Assembly (NCBI GenBank): GCA_041163945.1
Contig: JBEAQJ010000175.1
Coordinates: 1-18,091, forward strand
DNA length: 18,091 nt
Direction: 5' to 3'
Source: Roseicyclus sp041163945
GTDB lineage: Bacteria > Pseudomonadota > Alphaproteobacteria > Rhodobacterales > Rhodobacteraceae
Made by a program: the position numbers and the translations under genes. The notes under the pieces were generated by a model, which saw only the letters and a program-made list of their open reading frames with translations, searched no databases and had not been told where the DNA came from. The stretch's first letter is position 1; every line of letters begins with the position of its first letter. Positions 8,942 through 16,195 of this stretch are shown piece by piece.

Positions 8942-9442
8942 ATGGCCGAATACAAAGACCCCGAAAACACCATTCTGATGGAGCTGAAATCGGGCACCGT
9001 GGTGATCGAGCTTTTGCCCGATATCGCACCCCAGCACAGCGCGCGCATGAAAGAACTGGCGCGCGAAGGTGCGTATGACGGGGTGATCTTTCATCGCGTG
9101 ATCGAGGGCTTCATGGCGCAGACAGGCGATGTGGAACATGGCCGCGACGGCGCGAACACGCGGCGCGCGGGCACCGGCGGATCGGACAAGCCGGATCTTC
9201 CGGCGGAATTCTCGGGCATTCCGCATGATCGCGGCACGCTGGGTGCGGCGCGGTCGTCGAACCCCAATTCGGCCAACAGCCAGTTCTTCATCAACTTCAC
9301 CGACAATCACTTTCTCAACCGGCAATACACGGTCTACGGGCGCGTGATTTCGGGGATGGAACATGTCGATGCCATCACCCGCGGCGAGCCGCCCGCCAAC
9401 CCCGACAAGATGATTTCGGTCAAGGTGGCCGCCGATGCGTAA
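8942..9442 (+). CDS. cyclophilin-type peptidyl-prolyl isomerase, cytoplasmic
   Basis: This 166-residue protein is a nearly complete single cyclophilin domain: VIFHRVIEGFMAQTGD (residues 49-64), NSNSANSQFFINFTDNHFLN near 105-120, and YTVYGRVISGMEHVDAI near 125-140. The arginine of FHRVI and the Q of MAQTGD are catalytic-site residues of the family. It has no signal peptide, so it acts in the cytoplasm as a folding helper. AGGAGG lies 8 bases before the ATG, a strong ribosome binding site. Its last 8 bases overlap the start of a second, exported cyclophilin. Confidence 0.95.
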   Translation: MAEYKDPENTILMELKSGTVVIELLPDIAPQHSARMKELAREGAYDGVIFHRVIEGFMAQTGDVEHGRDGANTRRAGTGGSDKPDLPAEFSGIPHDRGTLGAARSSNPNSANSQFFINFTDNHFLNRQYTVYGRVISGMEHVDAITRGEPPANPDKMISVKVAADA

Positions 9443-10001
9443 GCTGGCCCTGGCCTTGTGTGTGCTGGCGGGCCCGGCCCTGGCCACGGGCCTGGAAATC
9501 GACATCGCCGGCGAAGCCGAAGGCACGGTGACCATCGACCTGTTCGAACAGGTGGCGCCGTTGCATGTCGCGCGTATCGTGACCCTGGCCGCCGAAGGCG
9601 CCTATACCGATGTCGTGTTTCACCGCGTGATCGACGGCTTCATGGCGCAAACCGGCGATGTGCAGTATGGCCGCAATGGTCAGGACATGCGCTATGCGGG
9701 GCGGGGGGGGTCGGCCTATCCGGATCTGCCGGCCGAATTTTCCGATCTGCCCTTTGAGCGCGGGGTGGTGGGCATGGCGCGCGCCCAAAACCCCGATAGC
9801 GCCAATTCGCAGTTCTTCATCATGTTCGCACCCGGCCCTTTCCTGAACGGGCAATACACGGTGGTGGGCCAAGTGGTCGCCGGGATGGAGGTGGTGGATG
9901 CCATCAAGCGGGGCCGGGGTCAGAACGGCGCCGTGGTCGGCCCCCCCGACCGGATGCGCGCCTTGCGCGTGCTCGATGGCGACCCGGTCGCGGCACCGTG
10001 A
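9435..10001 (+). CDS. cyclophilin-type peptidyl-prolyl isomerase, exported
   Basis: This 188-residue cyclophilin starts with a signal peptide: MRK, then a hydrophobic stretch LALALCVLAG, then a likely cleavage after PALA (residue 17). The domain repeats the motifs of its neighbour: VVFHRVIDGFMAQTGD, NPDSANSQFFIMF, YTVVGQVVAGMEVVDAI. It is therefore a periplasmic folding factor, assuming the signal is cleaved. It overlaps the upstream gene by 8 bp and clearly arose by tandem duplication or a paired acquisition. A strong terminator lies 16 bp after its stop. Confidence 0.94.
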   Translation: MRKLALALCVLAGPALATGLEIDIAGEAEGTVTIDLFEQVAPLHVARIVTLAAEGAYTDVVFHRVIDGFMAQTGDVQYGRNGQDMRYAGRGGSAYPDLPAEFSDLPFERGVVGMARAQNPDSANSQFFIMFAPGPFLNGQYTVVGQVVAGMEVVDAIKRGRGQNGAVVGPPDRMRALRVLDGDPVAAP

Positions 10002-10016
10002 CCGCCTGACGCGACG

Positions 10017-10043
10017 AAAAAAGGGGGCGCTGCCCCCTTTTTT
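10017..10043 (+). terminator. intrinsic terminator after the coaD-cyclophilin run
   Basis: The arms AAAAAAGGGGGC and GCCCCCTTTTTT are perfect 12-base complements around the loop GCT, with a six-T tail. It separates the cyclophilin genes from the ABC transporter. The symmetric A and T runs mean it could stop transcription from either side. Confidence 0.93.
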
Positions 10044-10174
10044 GATGGCAAACCAAGGGATTGGGGCAGGGTGCTGGCGGCCTTTGCCGCCGCGCAGCAA
10101 ACCGCTTGCGGGCGGCGCCGGAAAGCCGCATTTTCGATGCTGGAATCAGCCCATGGCGCGAGGGGCAGCAGCGG

Positions 10175-11416
10175 GTGAGCAGCTACGGTAAGCTGATGCG
10201 CAGCGAGGCAGGCAAGGGGCTGATCCTGATCAGCCCCACGTTTCTTTATGCGCTCTTGTTGTTGGCCGCGCCCTTGGCCGCGATCGTCTTGCTCAGCTTC
10301 TGGACGCAGCAGTTTTTGACCATCCAGCGCGATTTCACGCTGGCCAATTACACCGAAGCACTGACCGATCCCTTGTACCGGGAACTGATGATGCGGTCGT
10401 TGCGCATTTCGGGGCTGGTCACGCTGGTGACGGTCTCGCTGGCCTTTCCGGTGGCCTATTTCATATCCTTCAACGTCCGCCCCGAACGCAAATCCCTGTG
10501 GCTGTTCCTGATCACCATTCCGTTCTGGACCAGCTATTTGATCCGTGTGTTTCTGTGGCGGGTGATCTTGGCCTATGATGGGCCGGTCAACAGCGGGCTG
10601 ACCTTGGTCCCGGTGATCGCGATCGTCGCGGTGTTGCTGGCGCTTTTGGCCTTGGGTGCGGTGATTTTCTGGATTTTGGGGCAAGTCTCGGCGCGCGTGG
10701 CGCTTGGTGGCGTGGCGTCGGCTGCGCTGGCCGGCGTGGCTTGGGCGATTTTGCCCGACGACAGCGTGCTGCGCGCTCCCGTGATCGACGAGCCCCTGGG
10801 GTGGTTGTTGTACAATTCCAATTCGGTGGTGATCACGCTGGCCCATGCCTTTGCGCCCTTTGCAATCTTGCCGATCTTCGTGACGCTGGAAAAGATCGAC
10901 CGCTCGCTGCTGGAGGCGGCGCGCGATCTGGGCGAAAGCCGCGCCATGACCTTTCTGCGGGTGACCTTGCCCTTGGCCATGCCCGGGGTTCTGGCCGCGG
11001 TCTTGATCGTGTTCATCCCGACGGTGGGCGATTACGTCACCCCGCGGCTGGTGGGCGGGTCGGGGGGCACGATGATTGCCACCATGATCTATGCGCAGAT
11101 CTTTGACCTGAACGACCGGCCCATGGGGGCCACGCTGGCGGTTCTGGCGATGCTGCTGGTGGCGATGGTGCTGCTGTGGGGCATCTCGCGGGTGCGGGCC
11201 TGGCTTTGGCTGGCCGACCGCATGGGCGGGGGCTTGGCCGGGGCGGGCGTGGCGCTGGCGGTGGCCTTGGGCGAGATCGCGGCCATCCGGCTGGCTTTCG
11301 TGCATGGTCCGGCCCTGATCGGACCGGCCAGCGCGTCGATCCTGCTGGTGCTGGTCGCCACGGCGGTCTCGGTTGCCATCCTTTTGCGCGTGCCGAAGGG
11401 ACGGTGGGGGATATGA
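10175..11416 (+). CDS. ABC transporter permease, PotB-like, enlarged
   Basis: The product is 413 residues, whereas PotB-type permeases have about 285. The core matches PotB: first helix near 15-42, helices near 79-99 and 108-129, then near 218-238, the cytoplasmic EAA loop LLEAARDLGESRAMTFLRVTLPLAMPG (245-271), and helices near 270-288 and 318-338. Two parts are extra: residues ~141-200, which add two hydrophobic segments between core helices 3 and 4, and ~340-413, which add two more at the C-terminus. About ten membrane segments result. GTG 10175 is chosen because AGGGG lies 9 bases upstream; the ATG at 10196 is an alternative. It forms the importer channel together with the next gene, which it overlaps by 4 bp (ATGA). 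The substrate is unknown; polyamines are only the family default. Confidence 0.9.
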   Translation: MSSYGKLMRSEAGKGLILISPTFLYALLLLAAPLAAIVLLSFWTQQFLTIQRDFTLANYTEALTDPLYRELMMRSLRISGLVTLVTVSLAFPVAYFISFNVRPERKSLWLFLITIPFWTSYLIRVFLWRVILAYDGPVNSGLTLVPVIAIVAVLLALLALGAVIFWILGQVSARVALGGVASAALAGVAWAILPDDSVLRAPVIDEPLGWLLYNSNSVVITLAHAFAPFAILPIFVTLEKIDRSLLEAARDLGESRAMTFLRVTLPLAMPGVLAAVLIVFIPTVGDYVTPRLVGGSGGTMIATMIYAQIFDLNDRPMGATLAVLAMLLVAMVLLWGISRVRAWLWLADRMGGGLAGAGVALAVALGEIAAIRLAFVHGPALIGPASASILLVLVATAVSVAILLRVPKGRWGI

Positions 11417-12219
11417 GGCTGAACGCGCTGTCGCTCTTTGCCGTCCTTTACCTCTTGGTGCTGTATGCGCCGATCGTGCTGTTGCCGATGTTCGCGTTCA
11501 ATTCCGGCACCGTCATCGCCTTTCCCTTGCAAGGCGTCACGCTGGATTGGTTCGCGGCGCTGTTGAACACGCCGGCGTTGCACGAGGCCACGGTAAATTC
11601 CCTGATCATCGCCATTTCCACGGCGATCTTTGCCACGATCTTGGGTCTGTTTGCCGCCCGCGCGGCCACGCGCTATGGCTTTCCGGGCAAGGGGGGGATG
11701 GTTGGCTTCATCATGTTGCCGCTGGTTTTGCCCGAGGTGATCGTGGCGATTTCGCTGTTGATCGTGCTGATGCAACTGGGCTTGGAAAGCGGCACCTGGT
11801 CGATCATCGCCGGGCACACGCTGATCTGTACGCCCTTTGCCATCGCCATTTTGCAGGGCAGCTTTTCCAACATGGACAAAAGCTTGGAAGAAGCAGCCAT
11901 CGATCTGGGTGAAACGCCATGGTCGACCTTTCGGTTGATCACCCTGCCGTTGGTCAGCCCCGGGATCATCGCATCGCTTCTGATCTGTTTCACCATCTCG
12001 CTCGATGAATTCATCATCGCCTTCTTCCTGTCGGGAAATGAGCCGACATTGCCCGTCTATCTCTGGGGGCAGCTGCGCTTTCCCGCCCGCCTGCCGGTCG
12101 TGATGGCGCTTGGCACGATCTTGGTGGTGCTGTCGGTCATCTTGCTGATCATTGCCGAAACATTCCGCCGGCGCGGGTTGAAACGCGCGGGCCTCAAGGA
12201 CACCGGAGGCTTTCTGTGA
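11413..12219 (+). CDS. ABC transporter permease, PotC-like
   Basis: This 268-residue inner-membrane protein has about six helices and the EAA loop SLEEAAIDLGETPWSTFRLITLPLVSPG. Its length is normal for PotC. LSLFAVLYLLVLYAPIVLLPMFAFNS is the first helix, and SLDEFIIAFFLSG is a characteristic PotC-like stretch. The ATG overlaps the stop of the larger permease, and its own stop overlaps the start of the ATPase (GTGA), so the three are translationally coupled. It pairs with the upstream permease to form the channel. Confidence 0.93.
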   Translation: MRLNALSLFAVLYLLVLYAPIVLLPMFAFNSGTVIAFPLQGVTLDWFAALLNTPALHEATVNSLIIAISTAIFATILGLFAARAATRYGFPGKGGMVGFIMLPLVLPEVIVAISLLIVLMQLGLESGTWSIIAGHTLICTPFAIAILQGSFSNMDKSLEEAAIDLGETPWSTFRLITLPLVSPGIIASLLICFTISLDEFIIAFFLSGNEPTLPVYLWGQLRFPARLPVVMALGTILVVLSVILLIIAETFRRRGLKRAGLKDTGGFL

Positions 12220-13316
12220 GCCAGACCCGCACCCCCATCGTCACGCTGTCGGGCGTGCAGAAATTCTACGGCGATTACCATGCGCTGCGCGGCATTACCG
12301 CCGAGATCGGGCGCGGCGAATTCTTTTCGCTCTTGGGGCCATCGGGCTGCGGCAAGACCACGCTGTTGCGCGCCATCGCCGGGTTCGAAGACATCTCGGA
12401 TGGTCAGATCCTGCTGGATGGCAAGGACATGGAAGGCGTGCCGCCCAATCGCCGCCCGACCAACATGGTGTTCCAGTCCTACGCCATTTTCCCGCATATG
12501 AGCGTGGCCGAAAACGTGGGCTTCGGGCTGCGGAAATCGGCGATGAGCACGGCGGAAAAACGCGCCGCCGTGGGTCAGGCGTTGGAGATGGTCGGGCTTG
12601 GCAAATTCGGGGCGCGTGCGGCGCATGCCCTGTCGGGCGGCCAGCGTCAGCGCGTGGCCTTGGCGCGGGCCTTGATCCTGAAGCCCAAGGTGTTGTTGCT
12701 GGATGAACCGCTCTCGGCGCTCGACAAGAAGATGCGCGAGGTGATGCAGGTCGAACTGATCAAGCTTCAACGCGAGGTGGGCATCACCTTTGTCCTGGTG
12801 ACCCATGACCAGGAAGAGGCGCTGGTCATGTCGGACCGCATCGCCGTGATGTTCGAGGGCGAAATCGCGCAACTGGCCGATCCCGAAACCCTGTATCGCC
12901 GCCCCAATTCGCGCCGTGTGGCCGAATTCATCGGGATGATGAATTTCCTGCCCGCCCGCGTCACGGACCCGGCGGGTGCGCGGGTTCAGGTCGATGTGCA
13001 GGGTTTGGGCCCGGCCGAGTTGGACCCCGCGCAATGCCCCGGCGGGGCAAAAGCGGGCGGGGCCGAAATCGGCGTGCGGCCCGAAAGCCTGACCCTGCTT
13101 TATGACGGCCAGACCGCGGAAGCCGGGCGTGAAGCCTCGGGCACCGTGCGCGAGGTCGTCTATTACGGCGACATGACCTATTACGATGTGCTTCTGGATG
13201 GCACACCGGCACCGGTGCGCGTGTCGATGCGCAACATGCCCGGGCGCAAGGTTCTGGAATTTGGCGCGCGCGCGCGGCTGGCCTGGGACCCGCGGGCGAT
13301 GGTGCTGTTCGGGTAG
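12216..13316 (+). CDS. ABC transporter ATP-binding protein, PotA-like
   Basis: This 366-residue ATPase drives the importer from the cytoplasmic side. Walker A is GPSGCGKTT (41-49), the Q-loop glutamine is Q87 (VFQSYAIFPHMSVAENVGFGL), the signature is LSGGQRQR (139-146), Walker B is VLLLDEPLSALD (159-170) and the switch histidine is H197 (VTHDQEEA). A C-terminal TOBE-type domain (about 275-366) includes IGVRPESL and is usual in PotA/FbpC-like ATPases, where it has a regulatory role. The start is GTG, overlapping the previous stop. No solute-binding protein gene follows; ccdA ends convergently 10 bp beyond. Confidence 0.94.
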   Translation: MSQTRTPIVTLSGVQKFYGDYHALRGITAEIGRGEFFSLLGPSGCGKTTLLRAIAGFEDISDGQILLDGKDMEGVPPNRRPTNMVFQSYAIFPHMSVAENVGFGLRKSAMSTAEKRAAVGQALEMVGLGKFGARAAHALSGGQRQRVALARALILKPKVLLLDEPLSALDKKMREVMQVELIKLQREVGITFVLVTHDQEEALVMSDRIAVMFEGEIAQLADPETLYRRPNSRRVAEFIGMMNFLPARVTDPAGARVQVDVQGLGPAELDPAQCPGGAKAGGAEIGVRPESLTLLYDGQTAEAGREASGTVREVVYYGDMTYYDVLLDGTPAPVRVSMRNMPGRKVLEFGARARLAWDPRAMVLFG

Positions 13317-13326
13317 GGCGCGGCCT

Positions 13327-14082
13327 TCAGCCCAACTGGCCAAGCACGGGAAAGCTTTCCAGCAGCCAAAAGGAAAAGGCCGAAAATGCGCCCGTGATCA
13401 GGGCCGTGCCCACGGCCACCAGCAACAGGCCCATGATGCGTTCGATGGTCTTCATGTGGCGCTTCATCCGGTGCATGACGCCCATCGCGCGGTCGATGAA
13501 CGCCGCGGCCAGCAAGAACGGAATGCCCAGACCCACCGCATAGACCGCCAACAGCGTGGTGCCCTTGGCAATGCTGGTTTCGGTCGCGGCCAGCGACAAG
13601 ATCGCGCCGAGCTGTGGGCCAATGCAGGGCGTCCAGCCGAAGGCAAAGGCCAACCCCAACACATAGGCCCCGAAGGCCGACCCGCCCCGGTCGCCGGCAT
13701 CCAGCCGCGCCTCGCGGTTGAGGATCGGGATCGAGATCACACCCAGAAAATGCAGCCCGAACAAGATGATGATACCACCCGCCACCTGGCCCAGCAGCAC
13801 CTGGTTTTGCAAGAAGAACTGGCCGAACACCGATGCGGTGAAGCCCAGGAAAACAAAGACCGTCGACAACCCCAGAACGAAAAACAGGGCCGCCAGCAGG
13901 GCCTTGCGCCGCGCCGCGCCCGGTGCGCCCGTGATTTCGGCCATGCTGATGCCCCCCATATAGGCCAGATAAGGGGGCACGATGGGCAGCACGCAGGGGC
14001 TGAGAAAACTCAAAATACCCGCCACCAACGCCACGAAGATCGCGGGCAGCAGGCTGGCGTCAAAAAGATCGATCCCGAACAT
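13327..14082 (-). CDS. ccdA: CcdA/DsbD-type membrane thiol-electron transporter
   Basis: This 251-residue protein has about six membrane helices and the two conserved half-motifs of CcdA: LSFLSPCVLPIVPPY (C30) and FGWTPCIGPQLG (C153). These two cysteines carry reducing equivalents from cytoplasmic thioredoxin across the membrane, mainly to keep apocytochrome c and other periplasmic thiols reduced. There is no thioredoxin-like or DsbD alpha domain, so it is the short CcdA form. The ATG at 14082 begins right at the first helix; a longer frame to 14193 has no family match. The ribosome binding site is weak. It is convergent with the ABC operon and stands alone, with no other cytochrome c maturation gene visible. 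Confidence 0.92.
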   Translation of the reverse strand: MFGIDLFDASLLPAIFVALVAGILSFLSPCVLPIVPPYLAYMGGISMAEITGAPGAARRKALLAALFFVLGLSTVFVFLGFTASVFGQFFLQNQVLLGQVAGGIIILFGLHFLGVISIPILNREARLDAGDRGGSAFGAYVLGLAFAFGWTPCIGPQLGAILSLAATETSIAKGTTLLAVYAVGLGIPFLLAAAFIDRAMGVMHRMKRHMKTIERIMGLLLVAVGTALITGAFSAFSFWLLESFPVLGQLG

Positions 14083-14226
14083 GGCACTTGCTCTAGCGGG
14101 TCCGGCCGGCCGCGTCACGCGCCAAGGCGTCACATTCGCGTGGTCGGGCCATGCGTTATCTGAGCGGCAAACCGCACAGGTTCGGTGTTGCAAAACCTGA
14201 TCACATGGCCCGCATTCTCGATGGCG

Positions 14227-14268
14227 CGAAAACCGCGGCGACAGACATCGGCCAGACAGGCCGCGGTT
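14227..14268 (-). terminator. terminator of the fumC-DUF4169-RHH operon
   Basis: On the minus strand the arms AACCGCGGC (14268-14260) and GCCGCGGTT (14239-14231) are perfect 9-base complements around a 20-base loop, and the stem runs into TTTTCGC. It lies about 60 bases beyond the RHH stop. The T run is short, so efficiency is uncertain. The rest of the gap 14083-14328 shows no gene. Confidence 0.65.
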
Positions 14269-14328
14269 GACCGGTGGGGCCCGGTCTTGTCCATCCCCAA
14301 AGCCTGCCCCAGCAGGGGTGACCCGATC

Positions 14329-14550
14329 TTAACGCCCGGCCTTGAGGGCGGCGAGCACATGCAGGCGGATGGCCGCCGCAAGACCGGATGAAACACCGCG
14401 GCTGGCATCGATCTCGGCCACAAGGGCATTGACGGATCGGTTCTCGGCCTGCGCCAGCCGCTGCAGTTCGCGCCAAAATTCTTCTTCCAGCGAGACACTG
14501 GTGCGATGGCCGCGCAAGGTCAGCGAATGTTTGCGCGGGCGGGCGGTCAT
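14329..14550 (-). CDS. ribbon-helix-helix domain protein
   Basis: This 73-residue protein carries HRTSVSLEEEFWRELQRLAQAENRSVNALVAEID (about 15-48), a beta strand followed by two helices typical of ribbon-helix-helix DNA-binding proteins. HRTSVSLE would be the strand that enters the major groove. Similar small proteins are known next to fumC in Rhodobacterales. Whether they bind DNA or RNA, or what they regulate, is not known to me. The ATG overlaps the stop of the DUF4169 gene by 4 bp, so it is made together with it and with FumC. There is no toxin gene partner beside it. Confidence 0.85.
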   Translation of the reverse strand: MTARPRKHSLTLRGHRTSVSLEEEFWRELQRLAQAENRSVNALVAEIDASRGVSSGLAAAIRLHVLAALKAGR

Positions 14551-14735
14551 GTGTCCTTGTCCTCCAGCCGATGCTGGTCGATGTGGCGCGCGGCCCGTTC
14601 TGCCGCCTGCGCGGCCGCGTCGCGTTCGGCCTTGGTTTGCCCGTGCCGGGCCGCATTGGCATCGGCTTGCCGCCGCTTGTCGGCGCGCGCCCGCGTTTTG
14701 CGCACCCGCGCCAGATTGATGATCTTGCCGCTCAA
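14547..14735 (-). CDS. DUF4169 family small basic protein
   Basis: This 62-residue protein is very rich in Arg, Ala and Lys, with the N-terminal signature MSGKIINLARVRKTRARADKRR and a long predicted helix (residues ~8-50). This matches what I know as DUF4169, a family of unknown function. The start is TTG, and the bases TTGA serve as both this start and the fumC stop. Its own stop overlaps the RHH start (ATGA). A charged helix this size could bind nucleic acid or a protein partner; that is a guess. Confidence 0.85.
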   Translation of the reverse strand: MSGKIINLARVRKTRARADKRRQADANAARHGQTKAERDAAAQAAERAARHIDQHRLEDKDT

Positions 14736-16123
14736 GATGGGCCGATCATCTGCTCGGGGCGGACAACCCGGTCAAAGGTCTCGCCATCCACGAAGCCCAG
14801 ACGGATCGCCTCTTCCCGGAGCGTGGTGCCGTTCTTGTGCGCGGTCTTGGCCACGGTGGTGGCCTTGTCATAGCCGATGCTGGGCGCCAGCGCCGTGACC
14901 AGCATCAGCGATTCGCGCATCAGCTTTTCGATGCGGTCGCGGTTTGCTTCGGTGCCCATCAGCATCCGTTCGGTGAAGCTGTCGGCAGCATTTCCCAAAA
15001 GCGTCATCGATTGCAGCAGGTTATAGGCCATCATCGGGTTGTAGACGTTCAATTCGAAATGCCCCTGTGACCCGGCAAAGGCGATGGCCGCATCATTGCC
15101 AAGGATATGGGCACAGACCTGCGTCATCGCCTCGGCCTGTGTCGGGTTCACCTTGCCGGGCATGATCGAGCTGCCAGGCTCATTTTCTGGCAAGATCAGC
15201 TCGCCCAGGCCTGAACGCGGGCCCGATCCCAGAAACCGCATGTCATTGGCGATCTTGTAGGCGGCCATCGCCACCGTCTTGATCGCGCCCGACATGAACA
15301 CCATCGCGTCATGCGCGGCCAAGGCTTCGAACTTGTTGGGCGCGGTGACAAAGGGAAGCCCGGTGATGGCCGCAATGCGGGCCGCGATCGCAACATCCCA
15401 GCCCTTGTCGGTGTTCAGCCCGGTTCCCACCGCCGTGCCGCCTTGGGCCAGTTCGTAAAGACCGGGCAGCGCCATCTGGATGCGCGCAATGCCATTGCGG
15501 ATCTGCATGGCATAGCCGGAAAATTCCTGGCCCAGGGTCAGGGGCGTGGCATCTTGGGTGTGGGTGCGGCCGATCTTGATGATGTCGTGAAAGGCGGCGG
15601 CCTTGCTTTCCAGCCCTGCGGCCAGTTTTTCCAATCCGGGGATCAGGATCTGGTGGGCGGTGACGGCCGCCGCGATATGCATCGCGGTGGGAAAGGTATC
15701 GTTCGAAGATTGGCCCATGTTGCAGTGATCGTTGGGATGCACGGGCTTTTTCGACCCGATGACGCCGCCCAAGATCTCGATCGCCCGGTTGGAGATCACC
15801 TCGTTGGCGTTCATGTTCGACTGCGTGCCCGATCCGGTCTGCCAGACGACCAGCGGAAAATGATCGTCGAGCTTGCCGTCGATGACCTCTTGCGCGGCCT
15901 GGATCATGGCGTCGGCCAGCGTCGCGTCGATCTTGCCATTGGCCTTGTTTTCTTCCGCGGCGGCGCGCTTGATCACGCCCAGTGCGCGCACGATGGCGAC
16001 GGGCTGTTTTTCCCAACCGATGGGAAAATTCTGGATCGAGCGCTGCGTTTGCGCGCCCCAGTAACGGTCGGCGGGAACATCAAGCGGGCCGAAGCTGTCG
16101 GTTTCGGTTCTGGTCGCGGTCAT
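14732..16123 (-). CDS. fumC: fumarate hydratase class II
   Basis: This 463-residue enzyme of the citric acid cycle interconverts fumarate and malate. It is the iron-free, homotetrameric class. Motifs seen are TGSGTQSNMNANEVI (96-110), HPNDHCNMGQSSNDTFPTAMH (129-149), GRTHTQDATPLTLGQEFSGY (185-204) with H188, and the signature GSSIMPGKVNPTQ (317-329) containing the catalytic serine. The ATG at 16123 has GGAGA upstream and gives the usual length; an upstream ATG (16177) adds 18 unrelated residues. It heads a three-gene coupled operon with DUF4169 and the RHH protein. Confidence 0.97.
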   Translation of the reverse strand: MTATRTETDSFGPLDVPADRYWGAQTQRSIQNFPIGWEKQPVAIVRALGVIKRAAAEENKANGKIDATLADAMIQAAQEVIDGKLDDHFPLVVWQTGSGTQSNMNANEVISNRAIEILGGVIGSKKPVHPNDHCNMGQSSNDTFPTAMHIAAAVTAHQILIPGLEKLAAGLESKAAAFHDIIKIGRTHTQDATPLTLGQEFSGYAMQIRNGIARIQMALPGLYELAQGGTAVGTGLNTDKGWDVAIAARIAAITGLPFVTAPNKFEALAAHDAMVFMSGAIKTVAMAAYKIANDMRFLGSGPRSGLGELILPENEPGSSIMPGKVNPTQAEAMTQVCAHILGNDAAIAFAGSQGHFELNVYNPMMAYNLLQSMTLLGNAADSFTERMLMGTEANRDRIEKLMRESLMLVTALAPSIGYDKATTVAKTAHKNGTTLREEAIRLGFVDGETFDRVVRPEQMIGPS

Positions 16124-16195
16124 GGGCCTGTCTCCGGTATGCGGTCGTATGCCGTTTAGCGCCAGCATCGGCTGCACGCAATGCGATGGGGTGCC

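Noticed and set aside
10044..10174. A possible short binding-protein remnant or riboswitch before the ABC operon
   Set aside because: Apart from a GGCGGC/GCCGCC hairpin at 10076-10091 there is no conserved pattern I recognise, and no reading frame resembles a binding protein.
9920..11305. A 461-codon open frame on the minus strand across the permease gene
   Set aside because: Its product is a monotonous His/Gln/Arg/Asp-rich chain, the usual antisense shadow of hydrophobic codons in high-GC DNA. The opposite strand encodes a clear permease.
12057..13343. A 428-codon minus-strand frame across the ATPase gene
   Set aside because: It is the His/Gly/Arg-rich complement of the ATPase coding strand, with no recognisable domain. 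The plus strand has all ABC motifs.
14083..14328. A possible gene in the gap between ccdA and the RHH gene
   Set aside because: Frames are short, with no ribosome binding site and no familiar motif. The only supported element is the terminator-like inverted repeat at 14231-14268.
14329..14735. A toxin-antitoxin pair formed by the RHH and DUF4169 genes
   Set aside because: The RHH fold is common in antitoxins, but DUF4169 is a short basic helix unlike any toxin I know, and the pair is welded to fumC.
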